Below, in pieces: positions 23,937-32,948 of a stretch of DNA of 45,402 bases (position 1 is its first letter; every line of letters starts with the position of its first letter). The notes below the pieces were generated by a model. The model saw nothing but the letters and a program-made list of their open reading frames with translations, was not told the DNA's origin and did no database searches. Source of the DNA: SIG603 sp964369415 (lineage in GTDB: Bacteria; Bacillota; Clostridia; Oscillospirales; Acutalibacteraceae); assembly GCA_964369415.1 (NCBI GenBank), contig CAYJFP010000017.1:1-45402 (forward strand). The letters are read 5' to 3'. A program made the translations under genes and the position numbers.

Positions 23937-25429
23937 ATATAGTTGAAAGTTTTCCGTTTTTTTCTATAATGCTAACTCTAATAGGTGGAGTGGTATTATC
24001 GGTTTTAAATGCTAAATGGGCAAAAAGAGTATGTATCGTGGTAATTACTGGGGTTTTGGTGCTCTCGTCTGTTACGCTTGCCTATACATTAAATACAGGT
24101 GAAAGTTTTATTTACATGATGGGGCATTTTTCGGCTCCTTGGGGAAATGTAATTAAAGTAGGAATTTTAGAGGCTGTAATAGCGACGTTTTTTTCACTAA
24201 TAATGTTACTGTGTGTATTAGGTGGTGCAAAACATGCCGAAAAAGATATAGAACCTAAAAAGTTAAATCTTTATTACTTAATGCTAAGCCTACTATTAGC
24301 ATCTATTCTTGCATTAACATATACAGATGATATGTTCACAGCATATGTTTTTGTTGAGCTTAACACCTTGGCAGCTTGTGGAATGATAGTTATTAGACAA
24401 AAGGGTCATACCATTGTTGCTGGAATTAGATACATGATTATGAGTATCATGGGTTCAGGTTTGTTTTTGATAGGTATATGCCTACTTTATGATATTACAG
24501 GTCAGCTGTCTATGAGCAGTATAAGTAAAGAAATTCAAACTATAGCGGCTACTGGCGAATATAGTCTTCCTCTTGAGATGATAATAGGGCTTATCTGCGT
24601 TGGTCTTGCAATGAAAAGTGCCTTGTTTCCTTTTCACTTTTGGGTGCCCGATACGTACGGGTATTCAACATGCACAACGGCATCAATTCTTTCAAGTTTG
24701 GTTTCCAAAAGTTATATATTCCTACTAATTAAATTTATATTTAGAGTAGTTGGTTTTGACACAATTATTAACACAAACGTTAATAATGCATTATTTGTTC
24801 TTGGGATTATTGGAATGATAGCAGGCTCACTTGGAGCGATTAAGGAAAAAGATATAAGAAGAATGGTAGCATATTCTTCAGTAGCACAAATAGGATATAT
24901 TTACATGGGACTTGGAACAGGAACAGTAGAAGGCGTGGTTGCGGCGATATTTCATATATTTGTCCATGCCTCGGCAAAATCGCTGCTGTTTATCTCCAGT
25001 GCAGGACTTACTCAGGTTTCGGGTGAGAGTAAAAAGTTTAGAGATTTAACCGGAGCGGGGTTTAGAAATAAACCGGCGGGACTTGCTTTTTCAGTAGGAG
25101 CTTTATCAATGGTTGGAATACCGTCATTTGCGGGTTTCATGTCTAAAATACTTTTTGCAACAACGGCAATTAATTCAGGCATGTTCTCTTGGATAATGCT
25201 GATTACTATTGCGATTAGTACGGTGTTAAATGCAGTGTATTTCTTAAAAACCTTGCTTAGGATCTTCACAAATGACGATTCTCAAATTTCTGTAAGAGGC
25301 GGTAAGATGGATAAATCGCCAAGATACATTTTCAGTTTGTTTGCTTTGGTGTTCGTAAACTTATTTATAGGGCTTAATTCAGGACCTTTGATCGACACTA
25401 TCGAAAGCGGACTAAGACTATTTTCGTAA
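23933..25429 (+). CDS. Large antiporter subunit 1 (MnhD/NuoN-like)
   Basis: A 498-aa polytopic protein of the NuoL/M/N-MrpA/D family with about 14 helices. The key ion-pathway residues are present: Glu142 in VFVELNTLAACG, Lys228 in VGLAMKSALFPFHFW and Lys259 in SSLVSKSYIF. FHFWVPDTYGY replaces the common HxWLPDAHxxAP. It is translationally coupled to mnhC by a 4-bp overlap. It is the first of four paralogous large subunits here. Confidence 0.87.
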   Translation: MNIVESFPFFSIMLTLIGGVVLSVLNAKWAKRVCIVVITGVLVLSSVTLAYTLNTGESFIYMMGHFSAPWGNVIKVGILEAVIATFFSLIMLLCVLGGAKHAEKDIEPKKLNLYYLMLSLLLASILALTYTDDMFTAYVFVELNTLAACGMIVIRQKGHTIVAGIRYMIMSIMGSGLFLIGICLLYDITGQLSMSSISKEIQTIAATGEYSLPLEMIIGLICVGLAMKSALFPFHFWVPDTYGYSTCTTASILSSLVSKSYIFLLIKFIFRVVGFDTIINTNVNNALFVLGIIGMIAGSLGAIKEKDIRRMVAYSSVAQIGYIYMGLGTGTVEGVVAAIFHIFVHASAKSLLFISSAGLTQVSGESKKFRDLTGAGFRNKPAGLAFSVGALSMVGIPSFAGFMSKILFATTAINSGMFSWIMLITIAISTVLNAVYFLKTLLRIFTNDDSQISVRGGKMDKSPRYIFSLFALVFVNLFIGLNSGPLIDTIESGLRLFS

Positions 25430-25444
25430 TGAAGGGGGATAATT

Positions 25445-26905
25445 ATGAATAATACTGAATTACTTTTACCGATAATTTTGCCCATCATTTCGGGAATAAT
25501 ATTTATGTTTTTGAAGAAATTTGTGGGCAAACCTTTTTTTAGATTTTTATTTGTATTAAGCTCGGCACTTTCGTCATTTTTTGCGATAATGAATGTATTT
25601 GGTGCTGGGAAGAGTCTACTTATTTTCACGATTACAGATGATATACCTATTTTATTAAAACTTGATGAAATGGGAATGTTTTTCTCTGTTTTAACCAGTA
25701 TAATATGGTTTTTGGTGTCTATATATACGGTTAGATATTTTGACCATGAGGAAAGAGAACATCAGTTCTTTGGTTTTTACTTAATCACATTTGGTGTGTT
25801 AATGGCACTTGACTATTCAGGGAATATCATAACGCTTTACATGTTTTTTGAAGTACTAACCATGGTTACTTTAGGGCTTGTAATTCATTCAAGAACAAAA
25901 GAAGCGGTAAATGCCACGATAAAATATCTTTTATATTCGCTTACAGGTGCGTTTATGGGTCTAATGGCGATTTTCTTTGTAAGTGTTTATGGGGATATAG
26001 AGTTTATTCCTGGCGGAAGCATTTCTATCGACATTCCTCAAAGAGAGCTACTTCTTGTAATGGCTTTTATTGGAATAGTTGGATTTTGCACAAAAGCGGG
26101 TATGTTTCCACTTCACGGATGGCTTCCAACGGCTCACCCTGTTGCGCCGGCACCGGCTAGTGCTGTCTTGTCAGGACTCATAACAAAGGCGGGGGTTTTG
26201 GTTGTAATAAGGCTTGTTTACTATGTTTTTGGTACAGAATTTTTAAAAGACACATGGGTTCAGTACGCTTGGATTTCATTAATTCTCATAACAATAGTAA
26301 TGGGCTCTATGATGGCATATAATGAAAAAATTCTTAAAAAAAGACTTGCATATTCGACTGTAAGTCAGGTTTCATATATCCTTTTAGGTCTTGCCTTAAT
26401 GAACGATACCGCCTTTGTCGGCTCTATGCTACACATTTGTTTCCATGCAGTGCTAAAAGTTGGACTATTCTTAGGAGCTGGTGTGATTATATTCAAAACG
26501 GGAATTAAAAATGTGGACGATTTAAGCGGGATAGGAAAAAAACTGCCGATTACTATGGCGGCTTTCTCTGTAGTAGGTTTAGGACTTGTCGGAATACCAC
26601 CGCTTAATGGATTTATCAGCAAGTGGATGATTGCAAGTGGCTCGCTTGAAGCTAATATGAATGTTATCAACTGGCTGTCTCCGATAATGCTCTTATTAAG
26701 TGCGGTTTTAACTGCGGGATATTTGCTTTCGGTTTCTATAAAAGCATTTTATCCCGGAACAGATATATCGGCTATTAAAAGAGAAAAAGAGAGCAAACTG
26801 ATGTACATACCCATGCTTGTTTTCGCTTTACTTGCTTTAGTTACTGGAATTTGGTCCGGATTTATTGCCGACTTTGCATCTAGCTTTGTTTCGGCTTTAA
26901 TGTAG
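25445..26905 (+). CDS. Large antiporter subunit 2 (MnhD/NuoM-like)
   Basis: A 486-aa NuoL/M/N-family protein with about 14 helices. It has Glu136 (YMFFEVLTMVT), Lys217 (GFCTKAGMFPLHGWLP) and Lys248 (LSGLITKAGVLV), with the classical HGWLPTAHPVAPAPASAVLSG block. It is the closest of the four to the typical pattern. SD GGGGGA precedes ATG 25445, 15 bp after the previous gene. It probably forms a proton or Na+ channel. Confidence 0.87.
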   Translation: MNNTELLLPIILPIISGIIFMFLKKFVGKPFFRFLFVLSSALSSFFAIMNVFGAGKSLLIFTITDDIPILLKLDEMGMFFSVLTSIIWFLVSIYTVRYFDHEEREHQFFGFYLITFGVLMALDYSGNIITLYMFFEVLTMVTLGLVIHSRTKEAVNATIKYLLYSLTGAFMGLMAIFFVSVYGDIEFIPGGSISIDIPQRELLLVMAFIGIVGFCTKAGMFPLHGWLPTAHPVAPAPASAVLSGLITKAGVLVVIRLVYYVFGTEFLKDTWVQYAWISLILITIVMGSMMAYNEKILKKRLAYSTVSQVSYILLGLALMNDTAFVGSMLHICFHAVLKVGLFLGAGVIIFKTGIKNVDDLSGIGKKLPITMAAFSVVGLGLVGIPPLNGFISKWMIASGSLEANMNVINWLSPIMLLLSAVLTAGYLLSVSIKAFYPGTDISAIKREKESKLMYIPMLVFALLALVTGIWSGFIADFASSFVSALM

Positions 26906-26914
26906 GAGGTAAAT

Positions 26915-28381
26915 ATGAGCAGTTATTTTTTATTACTTCCTATTTTAATTCCGATTTTATCGGGAATACTACTTTTTCTTATGAAACCAAAGACGCACAA
27001 GGCTAGAAATATTTTTGTGTTTTCAGCGGTTCTAATTAATTCTATAGTAACGGCGATAATCTTATTTTTTTCGCCAAGAGATGCACTTTATCTTGTTGAG
27101 ATAGTTGAAAATGTAGATATAGTCCTAAGACTTGATGGCTTAGGAACTGTTTTTGCAGCGATAATCTTATGCCTATGGCCACTTGCTACTTTGTATGCGT
27201 TTGATTACATGAAAAAATACTCTAACTTAAACATGTTTTTCGCCTTTTATGTTATGACAAGCGGAGTAACCATGGGGCTTGCATTTTCTGGAAATGCACT
27301 TACTATGTACTTGTTCTATGAATTTTTAACACTTGTTACAACACCTCTTGTGCTTCATACGCAGTCTCGTGAGGCTGTTGTTGCCGCAAGAAAATACTTG
27401 TACTACTCTATTACAGGTGCGGCGATTGGATTTATAGCAGTCGTGTTCGTTTTGGTATACGGACAAAATGCATTGTTTTCATTCGGCGGAATAATTGACT
27501 TATCAAATGCTAATTTTGACCAAAACATTATGCTTTTTGTCTATGTGCTTTCGTTTATGGGATTTGGAGTAAAGGCGGCGGTTTTTCCCTTTCACGGATG
27601 GCTTCCAGCGGTTTCGGTTGCACCTACTCCCGTTACAGCGCTTCTTCATGCTGTTGCGGTTGTTAAGGCGGGCGTTTTTGTAATAATGAGGTCGACTTAT
27701 TATGTATTTGGTACCGAGCTTTTAGAAGGAAGTTGGGCGCAGTTAGTTGTCATGATGGTTGCAGCGGTTACGGTTGTTTATGCATCTGTAATGGCATTTA
27801 AAGAGCAAAAGTTTAAAAGAAGGCTTGCGTATTCTACTATAAGTAACCTATCTTATATTTTACTCGGTGTATCGTTAATGAGTAATCTTGGATTATTCGC
27901 AGCCTTGATACACATGGTTTTTCACGCAGTTATGAAAATCAGTGCTTTCTCATGTGCAGGTGCAGTAATAGAAAGGGCGAAGATTACCTATGTTTCTGAT
28001 TTGAACGGAATGGGCAGAAAAATGCCATTTACCTTTGTTTGCTTTGCAGTTTCGTCTTTATCCTTAATGGGAATGCCGATACTTATAGGATTTACAAGTA
28101 AATATTATTTGATTACAGCCGCAATCGAAAGCGGAAATGTTCTTGGATCTTTGCTGATAATCGCATTGTTCCTGTCATCGGTTTTTGTGGTGGGATATTT
28201 AATAGTTATCTTGGTTAAGGCATTTTTTCCAACAAGCGGTGTACCAGTCAAGAAGGGTAAAGACCCTGGGATGCTGATGAAATTACCACTAGCTATTTAC
28301 ACGGTGTTCATTATAGTGGTTGGTGTTTATGCTGAGCCAATAGTAAATTACCTATTAAATGTTTCGAACGGTATATTGTAA
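26915..28381 (+). CDS. Large antiporter subunit 3 (MnhD/NuoM-like)
   Basis: A 488-aa NuoL/M/N-family protein. It has Glu136 (YLFYEFLTLVTTP), Lys220 (MGFGVKAAVFPFHGWLP) and Lys251 (VAVVKAGVFVIMRSTYYVFG). The AVSVAPTPVTALLHAV block keeps the proline pattern. It resembles subunit 2 in length and motifs, so the two look like an old tandem duplication that has diverged. SD AGGAGG precedes ATG 26915. Confidence 0.87.
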   Translation: MSSYFLLLPILIPILSGILLFLMKPKTHKARNIFVFSAVLINSIVTAIILFFSPRDALYLVEIVENVDIVLRLDGLGTVFAAIILCLWPLATLYAFDYMKKYSNLNMFFAFYVMTSGVTMGLAFSGNALTMYLFYEFLTLVTTPLVLHTQSREAVVAARKYLYYSITGAAIGFIAVVFVLVYGQNALFSFGGIIDLSNANFDQNIMLFVYVLSFMGFGVKAAVFPFHGWLPAVSVAPTPVTALLHAVAVVKAGVFVIMRSTYYVFGTELLEGSWAQLVVMMVAAVTVVYASVMAFKEQKFKRRLAYSTISNLSYILLGVSLMSNLGLFAALIHMVFHAVMKISAFSCAGAVIERAKITYVSDLNGMGRKMPFTFVCFAVSSLSLMGMPILIGFTSKYYLITAAIESGNVLGSLLIIALFLSSVFVVGYLIVILVKAFFPTSGVPVKKGKDPGMLMKLPLAIYTVFIIVVGVYAEPIVNYLLNVSNGIL

Positions 28382-28393
28382 GGAGATTTGAAT

Positions 28394-30307
28394 ATGGATT
28401 TATTTATGTTTACGCTAGACGGCTTTAGGATTATTCAAGTCGCCATGACGGTTTTTGTGTTTTTGTGTGCCGTGATTTTTTCAGGCTCATACTTTAAAGG
28501 TGTTTCTAAAGAAAAAAGAGTTAGAAATAAAAGTTTTTATGTTTTTACCGCCGTCACATTTTTTGCGGTAATCGGAGTGTTTTTATCAGCAAATTTAATC
28601 ACTCTGTTCACTTGCTTTGAAGTGATGTCCTTTGCATCATTTGGCCTTGTAATAGATAGGCATAATAAGAGAAGTCTTGAAACTGCTAAGTTTTATCTTG
28701 CAGTGTCTGTAATAAGCGGAATGATTATGCTTTTAGGCCTTTTCTTCCTACAAAATGTGCTTGGTACACTTGAAATTAGCATGCTTCAAGAAGCAAGTTC
28801 TAAAATAGAAGATAAGGGAATACTATACCTAGCTTGTGCACTTACCTTGGTGGGTTTTGGCACAAAGGCGGCGATGTTTCCGCTTCATTTTTGGCTTTCA
28901 AAGACATACTGTGACTCGCCGGCACCAGCCACTGCGATATTCTCATCGGTGCTTTCAAAAGCGGGCGTATTTGGGATAATTATAGTAAGTTCTTTCATAA
29001 TGATGGGGCAAGCTCAGTGGGGAAATGCGCTTATAGTTTTCTCACTAATCACCATGTTAGTCGGCGGATTTTTTGCGATTAAAGCCGACGATATTAAGAA
29101 GACAGTGGCGTATTCTTCAATGTCACAAATTGGATTTATCCTTTTTGGAATATCAATGAGCAACATCTTAGTAGACCATAATACGATAGCCGCAAGAGGA
29201 ATCGTGCTTCATATGCTTAATCACTCGGTGTTCAAGCTAGGATTATTTACAATTTGCGGAATTGCCCTTATAAAATATTCCACGACTAGGCTAAAAGATA
29301 TTAAAGGTCTTGGAAGAAGAAATAAAATAGTCGGAGTTTCTTTTGTAGCTTTGGCTGCTGGTTTAGCGGGAATACCAGGATTTTCGGGCTATGTTAGCAA
29401 GACTCTTTTGCATGAAAGTGTGGTCGAATATTTGCATTTACACCACGAGACTCTATTCATGGTCTATGAGTACCTATTTCTTATTGCAGGTGGATTTACA
29501 CTTTGCTATATGCTTAAAATAGGCGTGGTATTGTTTTCTAAACCAGAGGGAGAAACTTCTCCTATCAAACTTCCGTTTACCACTTCGCTTGTAATAGTAA
29601 TTCCCGCACTTTATAGCTTGATTTTGGGTCTTACGCCTAATTTAACTCTTGATGCAATAGCAGATTTTGGAACTGACTTTATGCATGTTCACGAGCTTTC
29701 ACATCAAATTGACTATTTCAGCTTCGTTAATTTACAAGGCTCTATAATCAGTATTTCCTTGGGTCTTGCATTTTATTTCATTTTCTCAAGGGTTAAATTT
29801 ATCAAGGCAAGAGAAGCTAAGAGCAAAAAAGTTTATAAAAATTCTAATGCGGTACTTGTATTTACCCTTAAAATTTTTGATGAGTTTTTAATTAAATATC
29901 CATTGAAATTGATAGAATTTGTAATTTCAGGAATTTCCACGCTGCTTGATAGATATGTTTTCAGATTCTTTGTCAATGTGCTATTTTTTATAGTTAGTGG
30001 AGTATCCTTTATATGCTCTAGTGCATTCGATTTCATAATGGAAAAAGTGATAAAAGTTATACTTAAACCAGCTAAAGAAAGAGATGCGACTGGAAGAGTT
30101 ACCTTTAGCCATAAGGCGGCTGAAGCCGTGGATCAAGTGCTTAATTTATTTAGAATCAAGCATAGAAGTGACGTTGTGGACACGTTGGTTAATTTTGAAA
30201 AACAATCTGCAATAAGAAGAAGAATGATTTCGGCGAGTTTATCATATGGTTTGTTATTCGCTGGAATAGGACTGATTAGCTTTTTGCTTTACATGTTATT
30301 ATCATAA
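28394..30307 (+). CDS. Large antiporter subunit 4 with long C-terminal extension
   Basis: A 637-aa NuoL/M/N-family protein. It has Glu76 (LFTCFEVMSFASFG), Lys158 (GFGTKAAMFPLHFWL) and Lys189 (SSVLSKAGVFG). Only two helices precede Glu76, so the N-terminal part is shorter than in its paralogues. After about residue 440 there is an extra ~200-residue region with further hydrophobic segments. This resembles the long HyfB/EchA-type subunits and could form the lateral helix. ATG 28394 is chosen because AAGGAGA (28380-28386) is then a 7-nt-spaced SD; TTG 28388 is too close. Confidence 0.83.
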   Translation: MDLFMFTLDGFRIIQVAMTVFVFLCAVIFSGSYFKGVSKEKRVRNKSFYVFTAVTFFAVIGVFLSANLITLFTCFEVMSFASFGLVIDRHNKRSLETAKFYLAVSVISGMIMLLGLFFLQNVLGTLEISMLQEASSKIEDKGILYLACALTLVGFGTKAAMFPLHFWLSKTYCDSPAPATAIFSSVLSKAGVFGIIIVSSFIMMGQAQWGNALIVFSLITMLVGGFFAIKADDIKKTVAYSSMSQIGFILFGISMSNILVDHNTIAARGIVLHMLNHSVFKLGLFTICGIALIKYSTTRLKDIKGLGRRNKIVGVSFVALAAGLAGIPGFSGYVSKTLLHESVVEYLHLHHETLFMVYEYLFLIAGGFTLCYMLKIGVVLFSKPEGETSPIKLPFTTSLVIVIPALYSLILGLTPNLTLDAIADFGTDFMHVHELSHQIDYFSFVNLQGSIISISLGLAFYFIFSRVKFIKAREAKSKKVYKNSNAVLVFTLKIFDEFLIKYPLKLIEFVISGISTLLDRYVFRFFVNVLFFIVSGVSFICSSAFDFIMEKVIKVILKPAKERDATGRVTFSHKAAEAVDQVLNLFRIKHRSDVVDTLVNFEKQSAIRRRMISASLSYGLLFAGIGLISFLLYMLLS

Positions 30308-30317
30308 AGAGGTGTAA

Positions 30318-31016
30318 ATGATGAAATCTGAGCATTTTTTGGATTTGTACAGGCAGATTGAAGATGGATTAGACTCTAAATACGCTAATAAAAAGCGGAA
30401 ATACTCAAGTGTTGTCATAGAATTTTTAAATAGCAATGAGAGTATTCCATTTAGAGAAAATCTTGATTGTGCAAGAGAAGTTAGAAATATATTGTCACAC
30501 AACGCTAAAATAGACGGTGAGTTTATAATCGAGCCGTCCGAAGCGTTGTGCAAGTCGCTTGAAGACTTGCTTGAATATATTAATAAACCACCTCTTGCCA
30601 TAGGATATGGAACAAGTAGTGACAAAATTCTTTTTGCGGGAATTAATCAAACCGTGCTTAAAATAATGAAGATTATGAATGCAGAGGGCTTTTCACACAT
30701 ACCTGTCTTAGACAACGGGATTTTTGAGGGTGTGTTTAGCTCAAGGACTGTTTTTTCCTATATTTTATCAAATTTTAATAAGCCAGTCACAAGGCAAACC
30801 ACAATAAAAGAGATGAAAGAACTTTTGCCTATAAAGACAAATCAAGGAAATTATGAGTTTTGCGGCAAAGGCTTAACACTTTTTGAAGCTAGGGAAAAAT
30901 TTACCGAAGTGCACGAAAGAAATAAAAGGCTAGCGGTGATTTTTATAACTGAAAATGGACGTGAAAGTGAAAAAATACTTGCAATGCTTACCCCATGGGA
31001 TGTTATGAAAGAGTAA
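30318..31016 (+). CDS. CBS-domain protein downstream of the antiporter
   Basis: A 232-aa soluble protein. The N-terminal ~95 residues are helical (REVRNILSHNAKIDG, an HEPN/DUF4145-like look). They are followed by a pair of CBS motifs: LKIMKIMNAEGFSHIPVLDNG (first) and RLAVIFITENGRESEKILAMLTPWDV (second). CBS pairs bind adenine nucleotides or c-di-AMP and gate transporters or enzymes. The gene starts 10 bp after the last antiporter gene with SD AGAGGTG (ATG 30318 or 30321), so it may sense energy or second messenger for that complex. This link is inferred from position. Confidence 0.72.
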   Translation: MMKSEHFLDLYRQIEDGLDSKYANKKRKYSSVVIEFLNSNESIPFRENLDCAREVRNILSHNAKIDGEFIIEPSEALCKSLEDLLEYINKPPLAIGYGTSSDKILFAGINQTVLKIMKIMNAEGFSHIPVLDNGIFEGVFSSRTVFSYILSNFNKPVTRQTTIKEMKELLPIKTNQGNYEFCGKGLTLFEAREKFTEVHERNKRLAVIFITENGRESEKILAMLTPWDVMKE

Positions 31017-31045
31017 ATAAATTGTAAAATTATATACCCAGATTA

Positions 31046-31074
31046 TTGATAAGCTGTAATACTTGTGGTATAAT
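31046..31074 (+). promoter_or_regulatory. Promoter of the miaB operon
   Basis: TTGATA (31046-31051), a 17-bp spacer and a perfect TATAAT (31069-31074) lie 30 bp before the miaB start. It can drive the long run from miaB to divIVA. Confidence 0.8.
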
Positions 31075-31103
31075 CGTCTAAATGTAGTTTTAGGAGTTTT
31101 TAT

Positions 31104-32513
31104 TTGGAAAATATAGTTAAAGAGTCGGATTTAATGGGAAATGACCATTTTTCCGAGGAGCTTAAAGAAATAATTACCGTAAGGGCAAGAGGTGCTGTGC
31201 CAAAAGCGTATGTGAGAACATACGGATGTCAGCAAAATGTTGCCGACGGTGAAAAAATTAAAGGAATGCTTTCTAAAATCGGCTTTGATTTTACCGAAGA
31301 TGATAAAGAAGCGGACTTGATTATTTTTAATACTTGTGCGATAAGAGAACACGCAGAAGACAGAGTTTTTGGAAACATAGGTGCACTAAAAAATTTAAAG
31401 AGAAAAAATCCATCGCTTCTAATAGCTGTTTGTGGCTGTATGATGGAGCAAGAGCATGTTGCCGAAAGGATAAAGAAGAGTTTTCCTTTTGTAAATATGG
31501 TTTTTGGAACTCATGTTATCCATGAACTGCCAAAGATAATGTTTAATGCTATAACCGATTCTAAAAGAGTTTTTATTAGAGGAAACGAAAAAAGCGAAAT
31601 AGTAGAGGGGCTTCCTGTAGTAAGAGACGGAGATTTAAAAGCATGGGTTAGCATTATGTACGGTTGTGATAATTTTTGCACTTACTGCGTAGTGCCTTAT
31701 GTAAGAGGCAGAGAGAAAAGCCGTAAATCTTCTTATATAATAGAAGAGTTTAAAGAGCTGGTAAAGCAAGGATACAAGGAAATCACGCTCTTAGGACAAA
31801 ATGTAAATTCATACGGCAAAAATCTAGAAGAGGACATAAATTTTTCAGGTCTTTTAAGAGAGCTTGATAAAATAGAGGGCGATTATAGAATTAGATTTAT
31901 GACCTCTCATCCAAAAGATGCAACAAAAGAATTAATGGATTTAATAGCAGGTAGCAAGCATATCTGTAGGCATATTCATCTTCCAGTTCAGTCGGGAAAT
32001 GACAAGGTTTTGTCAGATATGAATAGAAAATACACAAGGCAAAAGTACAAAGAGCTTATAGATTATGCAAAAAGCATAATGCCCGATGTTTCATTTACTT
32101 CGGATATAATAGTAGGTTTTCCAGGCGAAACTTATGAAGAGTTTAAAGACACACTCTCTCTTATCGAAGAAGTGGAGTTCACCTCGCTTTTTACCTTTAT
32201 ATTTTCTCCTAGAAAAGGTACTAAGGCAGAAAAAATGGATGATCCTATAAGTGCTGATGAAAAATCTAAATGGTTTACTGAGATGCTAAAGGTTCAAGAA
32301 GAAATATCGTCAAAAAATCTTTTGAAAACTGTTGGTAATGAATATAGAGTTTTGGTGGAAGAATATAATGATGAAGAAGGAATTCTTTTTGGAAGACTGC
32401 CTTCTAATGTAATAGTAGAGTTTAAGGGCGAGAAAAATATGGTAGGTACATTTCAAAATGTAATTATAGAAGAATCAAAAAAATATGTATTAAAAGGAAA
32501 GTTAAAGGTGTAA
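31104..32513 (+). CDS. miaB: tRNA-2-methylthio-N6-dimethylallyladenosine synthase MiaB
   Basis: A 469-aa radical SAM methylthiotransferase that adds the methylthio group at A37 after MiaA. The N-terminal MTTase domain has TYGCQQNVADGEKI and NTCAIREHAED plus CGCMMEQ, giving the three Cys of the auxiliary cluster. The radical SAM motif is GCDNFCTYCVVPYVRGREKS (about residues 189-208). A C-terminal TRAM domain (about 400-469) binds RNA. It starts at TTG 31104, 7 nt after TAGGAG. Its substrate maker miaA lies 5 kb downstream in the same run. Confidence 0.95.
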   Translation: MENIVKESDLMGNDHFSEELKEIITVRARGAVPKAYVRTYGCQQNVADGEKIKGMLSKIGFDFTEDDKEADLIIFNTCAIREHAEDRVFGNIGALKNLKRKNPSLLIAVCGCMMEQEHVAERIKKSFPFVNMVFGTHVIHELPKIMFNAITDSKRVFIRGNEKSEIVEGLPVVRDGDLKAWVSIMYGCDNFCTYCVVPYVRGREKSRKSSYIIEEFKELVKQGYKEITLLGQNVNSYGKNLEEDINFSGLLRELDKIEGDYRIRFMTSHPKDATKELMDLIAGSKHICRHIHLPVQSGNDKVLSDMNRKYTRQKYKELIDYAKSIMPDVSFTSDIIVGFPGETYEEFKDTLSLIEEVEFTSLFTFIFSPRKGTKAEKMDDPISADEKSKWFTEMLKVQEEISSKNLLKTVGNEYRVLVEEYNDEEGILFGRLPSNVIVEFKGEKNMVGTFQNVIIEESKKYVLKGKLKV

Positions 32514-32516
32514 AAA

Positions 32517-32924
32517 ATGGATATTATCGAAATGACAAGAAATTTAGGAAAAGAAATTCAAAAAGAACAAGCATATATTAAATATCATCTTGCACAGGCA
32601 AACAGCGATGACGACCAAGAGCTTCAAAAATTAATCGGCGAATTCAATCTTAAAAGAATGAATATCAACACAGAGGCTGCTAAAGAAGACAGAAACGAAG
32701 AAGAAATTGCTAAGCTTAACACAGAGCTTAGAGGAATTTATCAAAGTATTATGGAAAACCAAAACATGATAGCTTACAACGAAGCTAAAGGCGAAATTGA
32801 TGCTCTTATTCAAAGAATAACAGTTATTATAACAAAAGCAGCAGACGGAGAAGACCCAGAAACTTGTGATATCGACATGTCTTCTTGTGGTGGAAGCTGT
32901 AGCTCTTGCTCAGGCTGCCACTAA
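32517..32924 (+). CDS. YlbF/YmcA (RicA-like) regulator with Cys-rich tail
   Basis: A 135-aa helical protein of the YlbF/YmcA family. The order miaB-this gene-mutS mirrors Bacillus ymcB-ymcA...mutS, so it is a RicA-type protein. In Bacillus, RicA, RicF and RicT form a complex that carries Fe-S clusters and promotes RNase Y-dependent mRNA maturation. The C terminus is very Cys-rich: Cys117, 124, 128, 131 and 134 in CDIDMSSCGGSCSSCSGCH. That is more than most family members I know of, and is consistent with cluster binding. It starts 3 bp after miaB. Confidence 0.8.
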   Translation: MDIIEMTRNLGKEIQKEQAYIKYHLAQANSDDDQELQKLIGEFNLKRMNINTEAAKEDRNEEEIAKLNTELRGIYQSIMENQNMIAYNEAKGEIDALIQRITVIITKAADGEDPETCDIDMSSCGGSCSSCSGCH

Positions 32925-32948
32925 TTAATTGCAAAAGGATGAAATAAA

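Noticed and set aside
25282..25629. 115-codon minus-strand frame between antiporter genes
   Set aside because: It is antisense to two clear membrane-protein genes and their ribosome binding site.
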